From positions 1 through 63,920 of the forward strand of contig CAKTKU010000011.1 of NCBI GenBank assembly GCA_934572335.1: DNA of 63,920 nucleotides, given 5' to 3'. This DNA is from an uncultured Oscillospiraceae bacterium. Lineage in GTDB: Bacteria; Bacillota; Clostridia; Oscillospirales; Oscillospiraceae. The translations under genes were made by a program, and so were the position numbers. How positions within the stretch are numbered: position 1 is the stretch's first letter; each line of letters opens with the position of its first letter. Shown in pieces: positions 13,868 through 22,025 of this stretch. The notes beneath the pieces are model-generated. The model saw only the letters and a program-made list of their open reading frames with translations, had not been told where the DNA came from and did no database searches.

Positions 13868-16252
13868 ATGTATCAGGTGGTAAAGCGCGACGGCAAGATA
13901 GTTGATTTTGACATCGTCAAGATAGCCGACGCGATAAAAAAGGCGTTCGACGCGACAAAGACAGAGTATAACGACAGCGTTATCGACTTTCTCGCCCTCA
14001 AGGTCTCGGCGGACTTCCTGCCGAAGATAAAGGACGGCAAGGTCGCGGTCGAGGATATACAGGACAGCGTTGAGACAGTCCTCAGCCGCGGCGGGTACGA
14101 GAGCGTCGCGAAGGCGTACATACTCTACCGCAAGCAGCGCGAGAAGCTGCGCAACACGAAGTCCACGTACCTTGACTATAAAGAGACTGTGGACAAGTAT
14201 CTCAACATTGAGGACTGGCGCGTGAAGGAGAACTCCACCGTGACGTACTCCGTCGGCGGACTGATCCTCTCCAACTCCGGCGCCATCACCGCCAACTACT
14301 GGCTCAGCGAGGTCTACGACCAGGAGATCGCCGACGCGCACCGCAACTGCGACCTGCACCTGCACGATCTGAGCATGCTGACCGGCTACTGCGCCGGGTG
14401 GAGCCTGCGCCAGCTTATAAAGCAGGGACTCGGCATCCCCGGCAAGATCAACTCCTCCCCCGCGAGCCATCTCTCCACGCTCTGCAACCAGATGGTCAAC
14501 TTCCTCGGCATCATGCAGAACGAGTGGGCGGGCGCACAGGCGTTCTCGTCGTTTGACACGTATCTCGCCCCGTTCGTCAAGGTGGACGGACTGACGCAGA
14601 AGGAAGTCAAGCAGTGCATCCAGTCGTTCATCTTCGGCGTGAACACGCCGTCCCGCTGGGGCACACAGGCGCCGTTCTCCAACATCACGCTCGACTGGAC
14701 CGTCCCCGCTGACCTCCGCGATCAGCCCGCGATAGTCGGCGGCAAGGAGATGGACTTCACCTACGGCGACTGCAAAAAAGAGATGGACATGGTCAACAAG
14801 GCGTTCATCGACATCATGATCGAGGGCGACGCGAACGGGCGCGGCTTCCAGTACCCCATCCCGACCTACTCCATCACCCGCGACTTTGACTGGTCGCCCA
14901 CGGAGAACAACAAGCTCCTCTTTGAAATGACCGCAAAGTACGGCACGCCGTACTTCTCCAACTACATCAACTCCGACATGGAGCCGAGCGACGTGCGCTC
15001 CATGTGCTGCCGCCTCAGACTCGACCTGCGCGAGCTGAGAAAGAAATCCGGCGGCTACTTCGGCTCCGGCGAGTCCACGGGCTCCGTCGGCGTCGTCACC
15101 ATCAATATGCCGCGCATCGCGTATCTCGCGAGCGACGAGGCGGACTTCTACAAGCGCCTTGACCGGCTCATGGACCTTGCGGCGCGCTCGCTGAAAATAA
15201 AGCGCACCGTCATCACAAAGCTCCTCGACGCGGGGCTCTACCCCTACACGAAGTATTACCTCGGCACATTCGACAACCACTTCTCCACGATCGGCCTTGT
15301 CGGCATGAACGAGGCGGGGCTGAACGCCAAGTGGATACGCAGGGACATGACCCACCCCGAGTGCCAGAAGTTCACCAAGGAAGTGCTCGACCATATGCGC
15401 GAGCGCCTGAGCGATTATCAGGAGCAGTACGGTGACCTCTATAACCTCGAGGCGACCCCGGCCGAGTCCACGTCCTACCGCCTTGCCAAGCACGATGTGG
15501 AGCTCTACCCCGACATCATCACCGCGGCGGAGCCGGGCGGCACGCCGTATTACACCAACTCCTCCCATCTGCCCGTGGGCTACACCGAGGATATATTCGA
15601 GGCGCTGGACATTCAGGACGATCTCCAGACGCGCTATACCTCCGGCACGGTGTTCCACGCTTTCCTCGGCGAGAAGCTGCCGAGCTGGGAGGCGGCGGCG
15701 AACCTCGTGCGCAAGATAGCGGAGAACTACAAGCTGCCGTACTACACGCTGTCGCCGACGTACTCCGTGTGCAAGAACCACGGCTATCTCAACGGCGAGC
15801 AGTTCACCTGCCCCGAGTGCGGCGAGAGCGCGGAGGTATACAGCCGCATCACCGGCTACTACCGCCCCGTGCAGAACTGGAACGCGGGCAAGACGCAGGA
15901 GTACAAGGAGCGCAGGGAGTACAACATCGACCACTCCGTGCTGCGCCACGACGGACCGCTCCACGAGGATGCCCCCGTCCCCGCGGCGGAGCCGGAGGAG
16001 CCCGTTGACGAGGCGCACAGCCGCGCCATCCTCTTCGCGACGCCCACCTGCCCCAACTGCCGCATCGCCTGCTCGTACCTCGACAAGGCGGGCTTCAAGT
16101 ATGAAAAGCTCATGGCGGAGGAGCACGCGGAGCTGGCGCTGAGCTACGGCGTGAAGCAGGCGCCCACCCTCGTTATCACCGACGGCAAAGAATTTGAGAA
16201 ATTTGCCGGAGCGGGCGCGATAAAGACGTTCCTCAACGAGCACAAGCAGTAA
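13868..16252 (+). CDS. nrdD: Anaerobic (class III) ribonucleoside-triphosphate reductase with C-terminal glutaredoxin-like domain
   Basis: 794 residues. N-terminal ATP cone (about 1-95, MYQVVKRDGKIVDFDIVKIA), then the ten-stranded barrel, a zinc-site region (Cys635, His638, Cys648, Cys651) and the glycyl radical motif RITGYYRP with Gly663. After it comes an acidic Pro-rich linker and an extra domain (about 715-794) with a CPNC redox motif (Cys728/Cys731) and a GVKQAPTLVI cis-proline segment, i.e. a glutaredoxin/thioredoxin fold. It makes dNTPs anaerobically. The fused domain suggests dithiol rather than formate as reductant. Start ATG 13868 has GGGAGGA upstream. Confidence 0.95.
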   Translation: MYQVVKRDGKIVDFDIVKIADAIKKAFDATKTEYNDSVIDFLALKVSADFLPKIKDGKVAVEDIQDSVETVLSRGGYESVAKAYILYRKQREKLRNTKSTYLDYKETVDKYLNIEDWRVKENSTVTYSVGGLILSNSGAITANYWLSEVYDQEIADAHRNCDLHLHDLSMLTGYCAGWSLRQLIKQGLGIPGKINSSPASHLSTLCNQMVNFLGIMQNEWAGAQAFSSFDTYLAPFVKVDGLTQKEVKQCIQSFIFGVNTPSRWGTQAPFSNITLDWTVPADLRDQPAIVGGKEMDFTYGDCKKEMDMVNKAFIDIMIEGDANGRGFQYPIPTYSITRDFDWSPTENNKLLFEMTAKYGTPYFSNYINSDMEPSDVRSMCCRLRLDLRELRKKSGGYFGSGESTGSVGVVTINMPRIAYLASDEADFYKRLDRLMDLAARSLKIKRTVITKLLDAGLYPYTKYYLGTFDNHFSTIGLVGMNEAGLNAKWIRRDMTHPECQKFTKEVLDHMRERLSDYQEQYGDLYNLEATPAESTSYRLAKHDVELYPDIITAAEPGGTPYYTNSSHLPVGYTEDIFEALDIQDDLQTRYTSGTVFHAFLGEKLPSWEAAANLVRKIAENYKLPYYTLSPTYSVCKNHGYLNGEQFTCPECGESAEVYSRITGYYRPVQNWNAGKTQEYKERREYNIDHSVLRHDGPLHEDAPVPAAEPEEPVDEAHSRAILFATPTCPNCRIACSYLDKAGFKYEKLMAEEHAELALSYGVKQAPTLVITDGKEFEKFAGAGAIKTFLNEHKQ

Positions 16253-16264
16253 TAAACGAAATAA

Positions 16265-16295
16265 ATACAGCCCGGTAAAAAGCCGGGCTGTATTT
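16265..16295 (+). terminator. Hairpin between nrdD and trxB
   Basis: Stem ATACAGCCCGG/CCGGGCTGTAT with a short T tail; a weak terminator that probably allows some read-through into trxB. Confidence 0.6.
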
Positions 16296-16319
16296 GGTAT
16301 ATGACACAGGAGAAGAAAA

Positions 16320-17243
16320 ATGTACGAGGTCTATAAAGATGTATACGACATAATCGTCATCGGCGGGGGACCCGCGGGGCTGACCGCCGCGACATATGCC
16401 CGCCGCGCGGGCAAAACCGTGCTCGTGCTTGAAAAGAGCGCCTTCGGCGGGCAGATAACATGGTCGCCGCTCGTGGAGAACTTCCCGGCGATACAGTCCA
16501 TATCCGGCACGGAGCTTGGCGACAGGATGCTGGAACAGGCGATGGAGCACGGCGCGGATGTGGAGCTGGAGGAGGTCACATATGTGGAGGAGCGCAATGG
16601 CCTGAAGCACGTTGTCACCGACTCCGGCATGGAGTTTGACGGACGCGCGCTGATAATTGCCGTGGGCGCAAAGCCGAGGATGCTGGGGATAGAGCGCGAG
16701 GAGGAGCTTGTCGGCAGCGGCGTGTGCTACTGCGCGGTGTGCGACGGCGCGTTTTATAAGGACCGCCCCGTCGCGGTCAGCGGCGGCGGCAACAGTGCCC
16801 TGCAGGACGCGCTCATGCTGAGCGAAAAGTGCAGCCGCGTCTATCTCATCCACCGGCGCGCGGAGTTCCGCGGCGAGAAGGAGCTCGTGGAGCGCCTCAG
16901 CCGCCGCCGCAACGTGAAGTTTGTCATGGAGGCGTCCGTCACGGAGCTCATGGGCGAAAGAGAGCTGGAGAGCATCGCCGTTTCACAGCGCGGGAGCCGG
17001 ATAGAGCTGCCTGTGTCGGGGCTGTTCGTCGCGATCGGCCACGCGCCGGACAACAGCATGTTCGCGCGCTTTATCGACCTTGACCGCGCGGGCTACGCCG
17101 CCGCGGACGAGAGCTGCGTCACCAAAACCCCCGGCGTGTTCGTCGCAGGGGACTGCCGGTGCAAGAGCGTGCGCCAGCTCACCACCGCCGTGGCGGACGG
17201 GTCCGCCGCCGCGCTCGCGGCGTGCGCGTGGCTGGACGCATGA
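16320..17243 (+). CDS. trxB: Thioredoxin reductase
   Basis: 307 residues. FAD-binding GGGPAG at 15-20, redox pair CAVC (Cys138/Cys141) followed by DG, NADPH-domain GGGNSA at 155-160 and the HRRAEFR motif (178-184) that marks NADPH-linked enzymes, with the C-terminal FVAGDCR FAD segment. It reduces thioredoxin-like dithiols. Located 67 bases behind nrdD, it is a natural partner for NrdD's fused glutaredoxin-like domain. AGGAGA precedes ATG 16320. The next gene's ATG overlaps its stop. Confidence 0.92.
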   Translation: MYEVYKDVYDIIVIGGGPAGLTAATYARRAGKTVLVLEKSAFGGQITWSPLVENFPAIQSISGTELGDRMLEQAMEHGADVELEEVTYVEERNGLKHVVTDSGMEFDGRALIIAVGAKPRMLGIEREEELVGSGVCYCAVCDGAFYKDRPVAVSGGGNSALQDALMLSEKCSRVYLIHRRAEFRGEKELVERLSRRRNVKFVMEASVTELMGERELESIAVSQRGSRIELPVSGLFVAIGHAPDNSMFARFIDLDRAGYAAADESCVTKTPGVFVAGDCRCKSVRQLTTAVADGSAAALAACAWLDA

Positions 17244-18241
17244 GAATACGCGATTACATGACCCGCGTGAGCCGCTGGCGCGGGCATATAATGGGCTTCT
17301 GCATCCTGTGCATATTGTTTTTCCACAGCGGGGTGCGCCTTCGCGAGCCGTGGAACTATTTTGTTAACCTCCTGTGGGGCGTGGATATATTCTTTTTCTG
17401 CACAGGCATGGGGGTGCACCGCTCGCTCATAAAAAACAGCGACACACTGGCGTTCTATAAGCGCCGCGCGGCGCGCATCTATCCGGCGTACCTGCCGGTG
17501 GTGCTGCTGTTTTTCGTGCCGGTGCTCGTGCGCGCAGCCGCGGCGGGAGAGACCCTGCCCGCGCTGGGTGAGCTTTGGGGCAACGTGCTGATGCTCGGCT
17601 GGGTCAACCAGATGGACAACCAGTTCAACTGGTATCCGCAGGTCATCGCGCTTTTCTACCTCGCCGCACCGGCGGCGTGGCTCGCCGTGCGCCGCGCGGA
17701 CGGGAAAAGGCTCGCGGCGCTGTTCGCGTTTTTCATCGTGTCGCAGCCGTGCTTTTTCAACTCGCACTTTCTCATCGCGTGGTCGCGTGTGCCGTACTTC
17801 ATGATGGGGCTCATCGCGGCGGAGCTGGGCGAGCGGGACGCGGACTTTCGCCTGAGCATCCCGGTGCTCGCGCTGCTCTTTGCCGCGGGCAACGCTTTGA
17901 TGTACTACGGGCAGCGCTTCCCCACGGAGATACTGTGGGGCTACGGGCTGAGCTGGTATCCGGGGCTGCTGATCGTGCCAGGCGCGCTGCTGCTTCTGCC
18001 GTGGGCGTTCGCGCTCATCGCGCGGGTGAAGTGGCTGGGGTGGCTCAACGCGCTGTTCGCGCTGCTGGGCAAGTGGTCGTTTGAGATATTCCTTGTGCAT
18101 TTGCTGCTGTTCGGGTATATGAACGAGCTGGGGGTTGAAATGCGCGGAAATCTCGCGTGGCTTGCCGCGATCGCCGTGTCCGTCGTGCTCTCCGTGGGGT
18201 ACGGGAAGCTTGTTGAACGCGTGAGAAAGAGGAAACAATAG
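17240..18241 (+). CDS. Acyltransferase 3 family membrane protein
   Basis: 333 residues, about ten membrane helices, with the family signs near the N-terminus (RGHIMGFCILCILFFHSG, GVDIFFFCTGMGV, FYKRRAARIYPAYL). Such integral membrane acyltransferases O-acetylate or O-acylate exopolysaccharides, peptidoglycan or antibiotics. ATGA overlap with trxB indicates translational coupling despite no obvious functional link. A 15-bp bidirectional terminator follows. Confidence 0.85.
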   Translation: MRIRDYMTRVSRWRGHIMGFCILCILFFHSGVRLREPWNYFVNLLWGVDIFFFCTGMGVHRSLIKNSDTLAFYKRRAARIYPAYLPVVLLFFVPVLVRAAAAGETLPALGELWGNVLMLGWVNQMDNQFNWYPQVIALFYLAAPAAWLAVRRADGKRLAALFAFFIVSQPCFFNSHFLIAWSRVPYFMMGLIAAELGERDADFRLSIPVLALLFAAGNALMYYGQRFPTEILWGYGLSWYPGLLIVPGALLLLPWAFALIARVKWLGWLNALFALLGKWSFEIFLVHLLLFGYMNELGVEMRGNLAWLAAIAVSVVLSVGYGKLVERVRKRKQ

Positions 18242-18248
18242 TATAAAG

Positions 18249-18290
18249 AAAAAAACAAGGTCGTGTACGTCAGCACGACCTTGTTTTTAT
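18249..18290. terminator. Bidirectional terminator between acyltransferase and tdk
   Basis: 15-bp stem AAAAACAAGGTCGTG (18251-18265) with its exact complement at 18274-18288. Confidence 0.92.
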
Positions 18291-18296
18291 GCGTCT

Positions 18297-18878
18297 TTAC
18301 TTTTCCTGCTGGGCCTTTATCTTGTCCACCCAGCACTTGTGGCACATGGCGACATAGCTGTCGTTGCCGCCGAGGAACACCTGATCCCCCTGCGTTATCA
18401 CGCGCCCCGCTTCGTCGATGCGGGCATTGACCGTCGCCTTGCGCCCGCAGGCGCACACGGTCTTTATCTCCGTCAGCGAGTCCGACAGCTCCATCAGCCG
18501 CTGTGAGCCGGGGAACAGGTGCGTCAGAAAGTCCGTCCTCAGCCCGAAGCACAGCACGGGAATGTCGTCCTCGTCCACGAGCGCGCGCAGCTGGTCGATC
18601 TGCGCGGGGGTGAAAAACTGCGCCTCGTCCGCGATGATGACGTCGTAGGTGTCAAGCTTGCGGTATTCGTCGGCGATGTTCTGGTCGGGCGTGATGATCT
18701 GCGCGCGCGCCGCGAGACCGATGCGGCTTTTGACGATGTCCGCGCCGTCGCGCGTGTCGATGCTGGGCTTTATCAGCCACACCGTCATGCCCAGCTCCTC
18801 ATAGTTGAATTTTGTTATCAGCGCCTGCGCGGACTTTGACGAGCCCATCGCGCCGTATTTGAAATATAGCTTTGCCAT
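18297..18878 (-). CDS. tdk: Thymidine kinase
   Basis: 193 residues of the type II family: P-loop GAMGSSKSAQAL at about 9-20, DEAQFF catalytic/Walker B segment, and zinc-binding pairs CACGRKA and CHKCW. Phosphorylates thymidine to dTMP using ATP. It lies behind udk on the same strand (14-base gap), forming a pyrimidine salvage pair. ATG 18878 has AAGGAGAT upstream. Confidence 0.96.
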   Translation of the reverse strand: MAKLYFKYGAMGSSKSAQALITKFNYEELGMTVWLIKPSIDTRDGADIVKSRIGLAARAQIITPDQNIADEYRKLDTYDVIIADEAQFFTPAQIDQLRALVDEDDIPVLCFGLRTDFLTHLFPGSQRLMELSDSLTEIKTVCACGRKATVNARIDEAGRVITQGDQVFLGGNDSYVAMCHKCWVDKIKAQQEK

Positions 18879-18892
18879 ATGATCTCCTTATT

Positions 18893-19510
18893 TCACTGCT
18901 CAAGATGTGCGCGGACGCGCTCCATCACCATTTCAAGCGCGACCTGATTGTGCCCGCCCTCGGGGATGATGATGTCCGCGCGGCGCTTCGACGGCTCGAC
19001 GAACTGCTCATGCATGGGTTTGACCGTGGTGAGATACTGGTTTATCACGCTGTCGAGACTGCGCCCGCGGTCGCGCACGTCGCGGATGATGCGGCGGAGG
19101 ATGCGCACGTCGGCATCGGTGTCGACGTAAATTTTAATGTCCATCTGCTCGCACAGCTCAAGGCTCTGAAAAATGAGTATCCCCTCGACGATTATCACGC
19201 GCGCAGGGCGGACGGTGATGGTCCTGTCCGTGCGGTCATGAATGGAATAATCGTACACGGGGCACTGCACCGCGTGACCCGCGCGCAGCTCGCGCAGCGC
19301 GTCGACGAGCATTTCCGTGTCAAATGCGTCCGGGTGGTCGTAGTTGAGCCTGGTGCGCTCCTCATAGGGCATGTCGTGGTGCGCCTTGTAGTAATTATCA
19401 TGGTTGATGACCGAAACATCGCCCGCAAAGCGCTGCATCAGCTTCCTTGTGATGGTGGTCTTGCCGCTGCCGGTCCCCCCGGCGATACCGACGATCATAA
19501 CATCGCTCAT
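18893..19510 (-). CDS. udk: Uridine kinase
   Basis: 205 residues with P-loop GIAGGTGSGKTT at the N-terminus, the substrate segment INHDNYYKAHHDMP, YDHPDAFD and the RxxRDxxxRGR lid (RIIRDVRDRGRSLDSV). Phosphorylates uridine and cytidine. ATG 19510 was chosen over the upstream TTG because GGGAGG precedes it. The promoter is back-to-back with that of deoD. Confidence 0.93.
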   Translation of the reverse strand: MSDVMIVGIAGGTGSGKTTITRKLMQRFAGDVSVINHDNYYKAHHDMPYEERTRLNYDHPDAFDTEMLVDALRELRAGHAVQCPVYDYSIHDRTDRTITVRPARVIIVEGILIFQSLELCEQMDIKIYVDTDADVRILRRIIRDVRDRGRSLDSVINQYLTTVKPMHEQFVEPSKRRADIIIPEGGHNQVALEMVMERVRAHLEQ

Positions 19511-19557
19511 AGCTCGTGCGCCTCCCAAAATTCATAGGATCCGATCGTTTTCACCAT

Positions 19558-19586
19558 ACTATAACACATAACGCGCCCGGTTTCAA
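19558..19586 (-). promoter_or_regulatory. Promoter of udk-tdk
   Basis: Minus strand TTGAAA (19586-19581), 17 bases, TATAGT (19563-19558). Its -35 box is one base from the -35 box of the divergent deoD promoter. Confidence 0.75.
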
Positions 19587-19587
19587 T

Positions 19588-19616
19588 TTGACTTTTTCCA
19601 TTTCTGCTAATATAAT
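19588..19616 (+). promoter_or_regulatory. Promoter of deoD
   Basis: TTGACT, 17 bases, TATAAT; start expected near 19623. Confidence 0.8.
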
Positions 19617-19663
19617 TGGCTTCAAGGTATATTTTTTAAAATAAAATATTGGAGGATATACAT

Positions 19664-20392
19664 ATGCAGAAAATGAACACACCCCACAACACCGCGCACC
19701 CGGGGCAGATCGCCAAGACCGTGCTCATGCCCGGCGACCCTCTGCGCGCGAAGTTCATCGCGGAAAATTATTTTGAGGATGCGGAGCTTGTCAACAACGC
19801 CCGCGGCGTCCAGGGCTATACGGGCAGGTATAAGGACACGCCCGTGACGGTCATGGCGTCCGGCATGGGCATCCCGTCCATCGGCATATACAGCTGGGAG
19901 CTGTACAGCTTCTACGGTGTGGACAACATCATCCGCATCGGCTCCGCCGGTGCGCTTCAGGACGAGCTTCAGCTCATGGACATCGTCATGGCGCAGGGCG
20001 CGTGCACAAACTCCAATTATATAAAGAGCTTTGTGCCCAAGGGTTCGTTCGCGCCCATCGCGGATTTTGAGCTGCTCACCACGGCCTACGGCATCGCGAG
20101 AGAGCACGGCGTTGACCCAAAGGTCGGCAATCTCCTCTCCGCGGACAATTTCTACACCCCCGACACCGGCGTCAACGACATGTGGAAGAGCATGGGCGTG
20201 CTCGCCATAGAGATGGAGGCGGCAGGGCTTTACGCAAACGCGGCGGCGCTGGGCAAGCGCGCGCTCGCCATCTGCACCGTGTCCGACCATATCTACCGCG
20301 AGGAGGCGCTCTCCGCCGAGCAGCGGCAGACCTCGTTCCGCCAGATGATGGAAATTGCGCTCGACACGGCGGTCGCGATGGCAGAGAAATAA
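19664..20392 (+). CDS. deoD: Purine-nucleoside phosphorylase, DeoD type
   Basis: 242 residues of the hexameric DeoD family: MPGDPLRAKFIAENY phosphate-binding region, GMGIPSIGIYSWEL, RIGSAGAL, VLAIEMEAAGLYANAA nucleoside-binding and TVSDHI near the end. Phosphorolyses purine (deoxy)nucleosides to base and (deoxy)ribose-1-phosphate. ATG 19664 has GGAGG upstream. Next to the nucleoside importer genes, it would process imported nucleosides. Confidence 0.96.
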   Translation: MQKMNTPHNTAHPGQIAKTVLMPGDPLRAKFIAENYFEDAELVNNARGVQGYTGRYKDTPVTVMASGMGIPSIGIYSWELYSFYGVDNIIRIGSAGALQDELQLMDIVMAQGACTNSNYIKSFVPKGSFAPIADFELLTTAYGIAREHGVDPKVGNLLSADNFYTPDTGVNDMWKSMGVLAIEMEAAGLYANAAALGKRALAICTVSDHIYREEALSAEQRQTSFRQMMEIALDTAVAMAEK

Positions 20393-20451
20393 AAAAATAT
20401 TAATAGAGAGAAAATTCTGTCGAAAAACCTGCAAGATTCCGTATGTTTCCC

Positions 20452-20480
20452 TTGATTTAATAGGAAGAGTCTGTTATAAT
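20452..20480 (+). promoter_or_regulatory. Promoter of BMP lipoprotein gene
   Basis: TTGATT, 17 bases, TATAAT, 64 bases upstream of the ATG at 20544. Confidence 0.8.
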
Positions 20481-20543
20481 CGGAACAGTACGGGGTGGAA
20501 AAGCCCCATACAGAAGAATGAAAATTTTAATGGAGGAAAAAAC

Positions 20544-21812
20544 ATGAAGAAGATTCTCGCACTTGTTCTTGCACTGTGCATGGTCTTTGCCCTGTGCGCC
20601 TGCGGCCAGTCCGCAGCCCCCGCGACCGAGGCTCCTGCCGCCGAAGAGGCTGCACCTGCCGCAGAGGACGCCGCTCCCGCTGAGGATGCTGCTCCTGCTG
20701 AAGAGGCCGAGGGTGAGTACAAGATCGCCATGATCACCGACTACGGCGACATCACCGACCAGTCCTTCAACCAGACCACCTACGAAGCCTGCAAGGCTTT
20801 CGCAGAGGATAACGGCGTTGAGTTCACCTACTTCAAGCCCGCCGGAGACAGCACCGCTGACCGCGTTGCAATGATCGAGAAGGCAGCTGACGAAGGCTAC
20901 AACGTCATTGTTATGCCCGGCTATGCATTCGGCGGCGCTATCGTCGAGGCAGCCCCCGAGTTCCCCGATGTCAAGTTCATCGCTCTTGACGTCGGCAAGG
21001 GCGACCTGCTCGAGACCGCAGTTGCCAACGCCGGTGAGTCCTACGACTACAACCCCGACAACTGGAATCTCGACGAGTATGTCGACATGTCCAATGTTTA
21101 CTGCGCTATCTACCAGGAAGAGCTGTGCGGCTACATGGCCGGCTACGCTGCTGTTAAGCTCGGCTACACCAAGCTCGGCTTCCTTGGCGGCATGGCAGTT
21201 CCCGCCGTTATCCGTTACGGCTACGGCTTCGTTCAGGGCGTTGACGCTGCTGCTGCAGAGCTCGGTCTGACCGACGTCTCCCTCAACTACGTCTACGGCG
21301 GTCAGTTCTTCGGCGATGCCGACATCACCGCTGTTATGGACACCTGGTATGCTGACGGCACTGAGATCGTCTTCGCCTGCGGCGGCGGCATCTACTCCTC
21401 CGCTTGCGAGGCAGCCCAGAAGGTCAACGGCAAGGTCATCGGTGTTGACACCGACCAGTCCGCTATCATCGACGCCGCTTACGGCGAGGGCATGACCGTT
21501 ACCTCCGCTATGAAGGGTCTCTACCCCGCAACCTACGACACTCTCACTGACGTTGTTATCAACGGCAACTGGGACAAGTACGTTGGCCAGATCGCAACTC
21601 TGGGTCTCGTCTCCGGCGATGATCCCGAGGCCAACTACGTCCAGATCCCGATGACCACTCAGTTCGAGGATGGCAAGTTCACCGTTGAGGACTACACCGC
21701 TCTCGTCGGCGCAATGTTCGACGGCACTCTGACTGTCTCCAACGACACCTCCAAGGCCGCTTCCGACTTCGCGACCGTCATCACCGTCAACGATCAGGGC
21801 TCTATCAAGTAA
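20544..21812 (+). CDS. BMP-family nucleoside-binding lipoprotein
   Basis: 422 residues. Signal peptide with lipobox ALCAC (lipidated Cys20), then an Ala/Glu/Pro-rich linker to about residue 58 and a BMP/PnrA-type domain: KIAMITDYGDITDQSFNQ, ADEGYNVIVMPGYAFGGAI, FLGGMAVPAVIRYGYGFVQG and GVDTDQSAI. PnrA proteins bind nucleosides for ABC import. The codon choice (many GCT, TCC, GTT) differs from neighbours and suggests high expression. It has its own promoter and a strong terminator; the transporter ATPase and permeases follow under another promoter. Confidence 0.92.
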   Translation: MKKILALVLALCMVFALCACGQSAAPATEAPAAEEAAPAAEDAAPAEDAAPAEEAEGEYKIAMITDYGDITDQSFNQTTYEACKAFAEDNGVEFTYFKPAGDSTADRVAMIEKAADEGYNVIVMPGYAFGGAIVEAAPEFPDVKFIALDVGKGDLLETAVANAGESYDYNPDNWNLDEYVDMSNVYCAIYQEELCGYMAGYAAVKLGYTKLGFLGGMAVPAVIRYGYGFVQGVDAAAAELGLTDVSLNYVYGGQFFGDADITAVMDTWYADGTEIVFACGGGIYSSACEAAQKVNGKVIGVDTDQSAIIDAAYGEGMTVTSAMKGLYPATYDTLTDVVINGNWDKYVGQIATLGLVSGDDPEANYVQIPMTTQFEDGKFTVEDYTALVGAMFDGTLTVSNDTSKAASDFATVITVNDQGSIK

Positions 21813-21830
21813 TAGAAACCAGGTTTTATG

Positions 21831-21856
21831 CAGCCGCGGCTTATGCCGCGGCTGTT
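21831..21856 (+). terminator. Terminator after BMP lipoprotein
   Basis: CAGCCGCGGC/GCCGCGGCTG stem, loop TTAT, then six T. Confidence 0.93.
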
Positions 21857-21913
21857 TTTTGCGCTTTTCGCAAAAAAATATATAAAACCGTGGTGCAAAA
21901 TGTAAAAATGGCT

Positions 21914-21942
21914 TTGCTTTATTGACAGGGTTATAGTATAAT
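21914..21942 (+). promoter_or_regulatory. Promoter of nucleoside ABC transporter genes
   Basis: TTGCTT, 17 bases, TATAAT. A TTGACA lies inside the spacer but is too close to the -10 box to serve as its -35. Confidence 0.6.
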
Positions 21943-22025
21943 AAAAATAATATTTGGTTTCCGTCCCCGATGCGCAGACGATATGGAGACGACGCTGGGC
22001 CATGAAAACGGAAGGAGGGCGAAAC

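Noticed and set aside
13838..16243. 801-codon minus-strand ORF opposite nrdD
   Set aside because: Antisense mirror of a clearly identified gene; low-complexity Arg/Val/Leu composition and no RBS.
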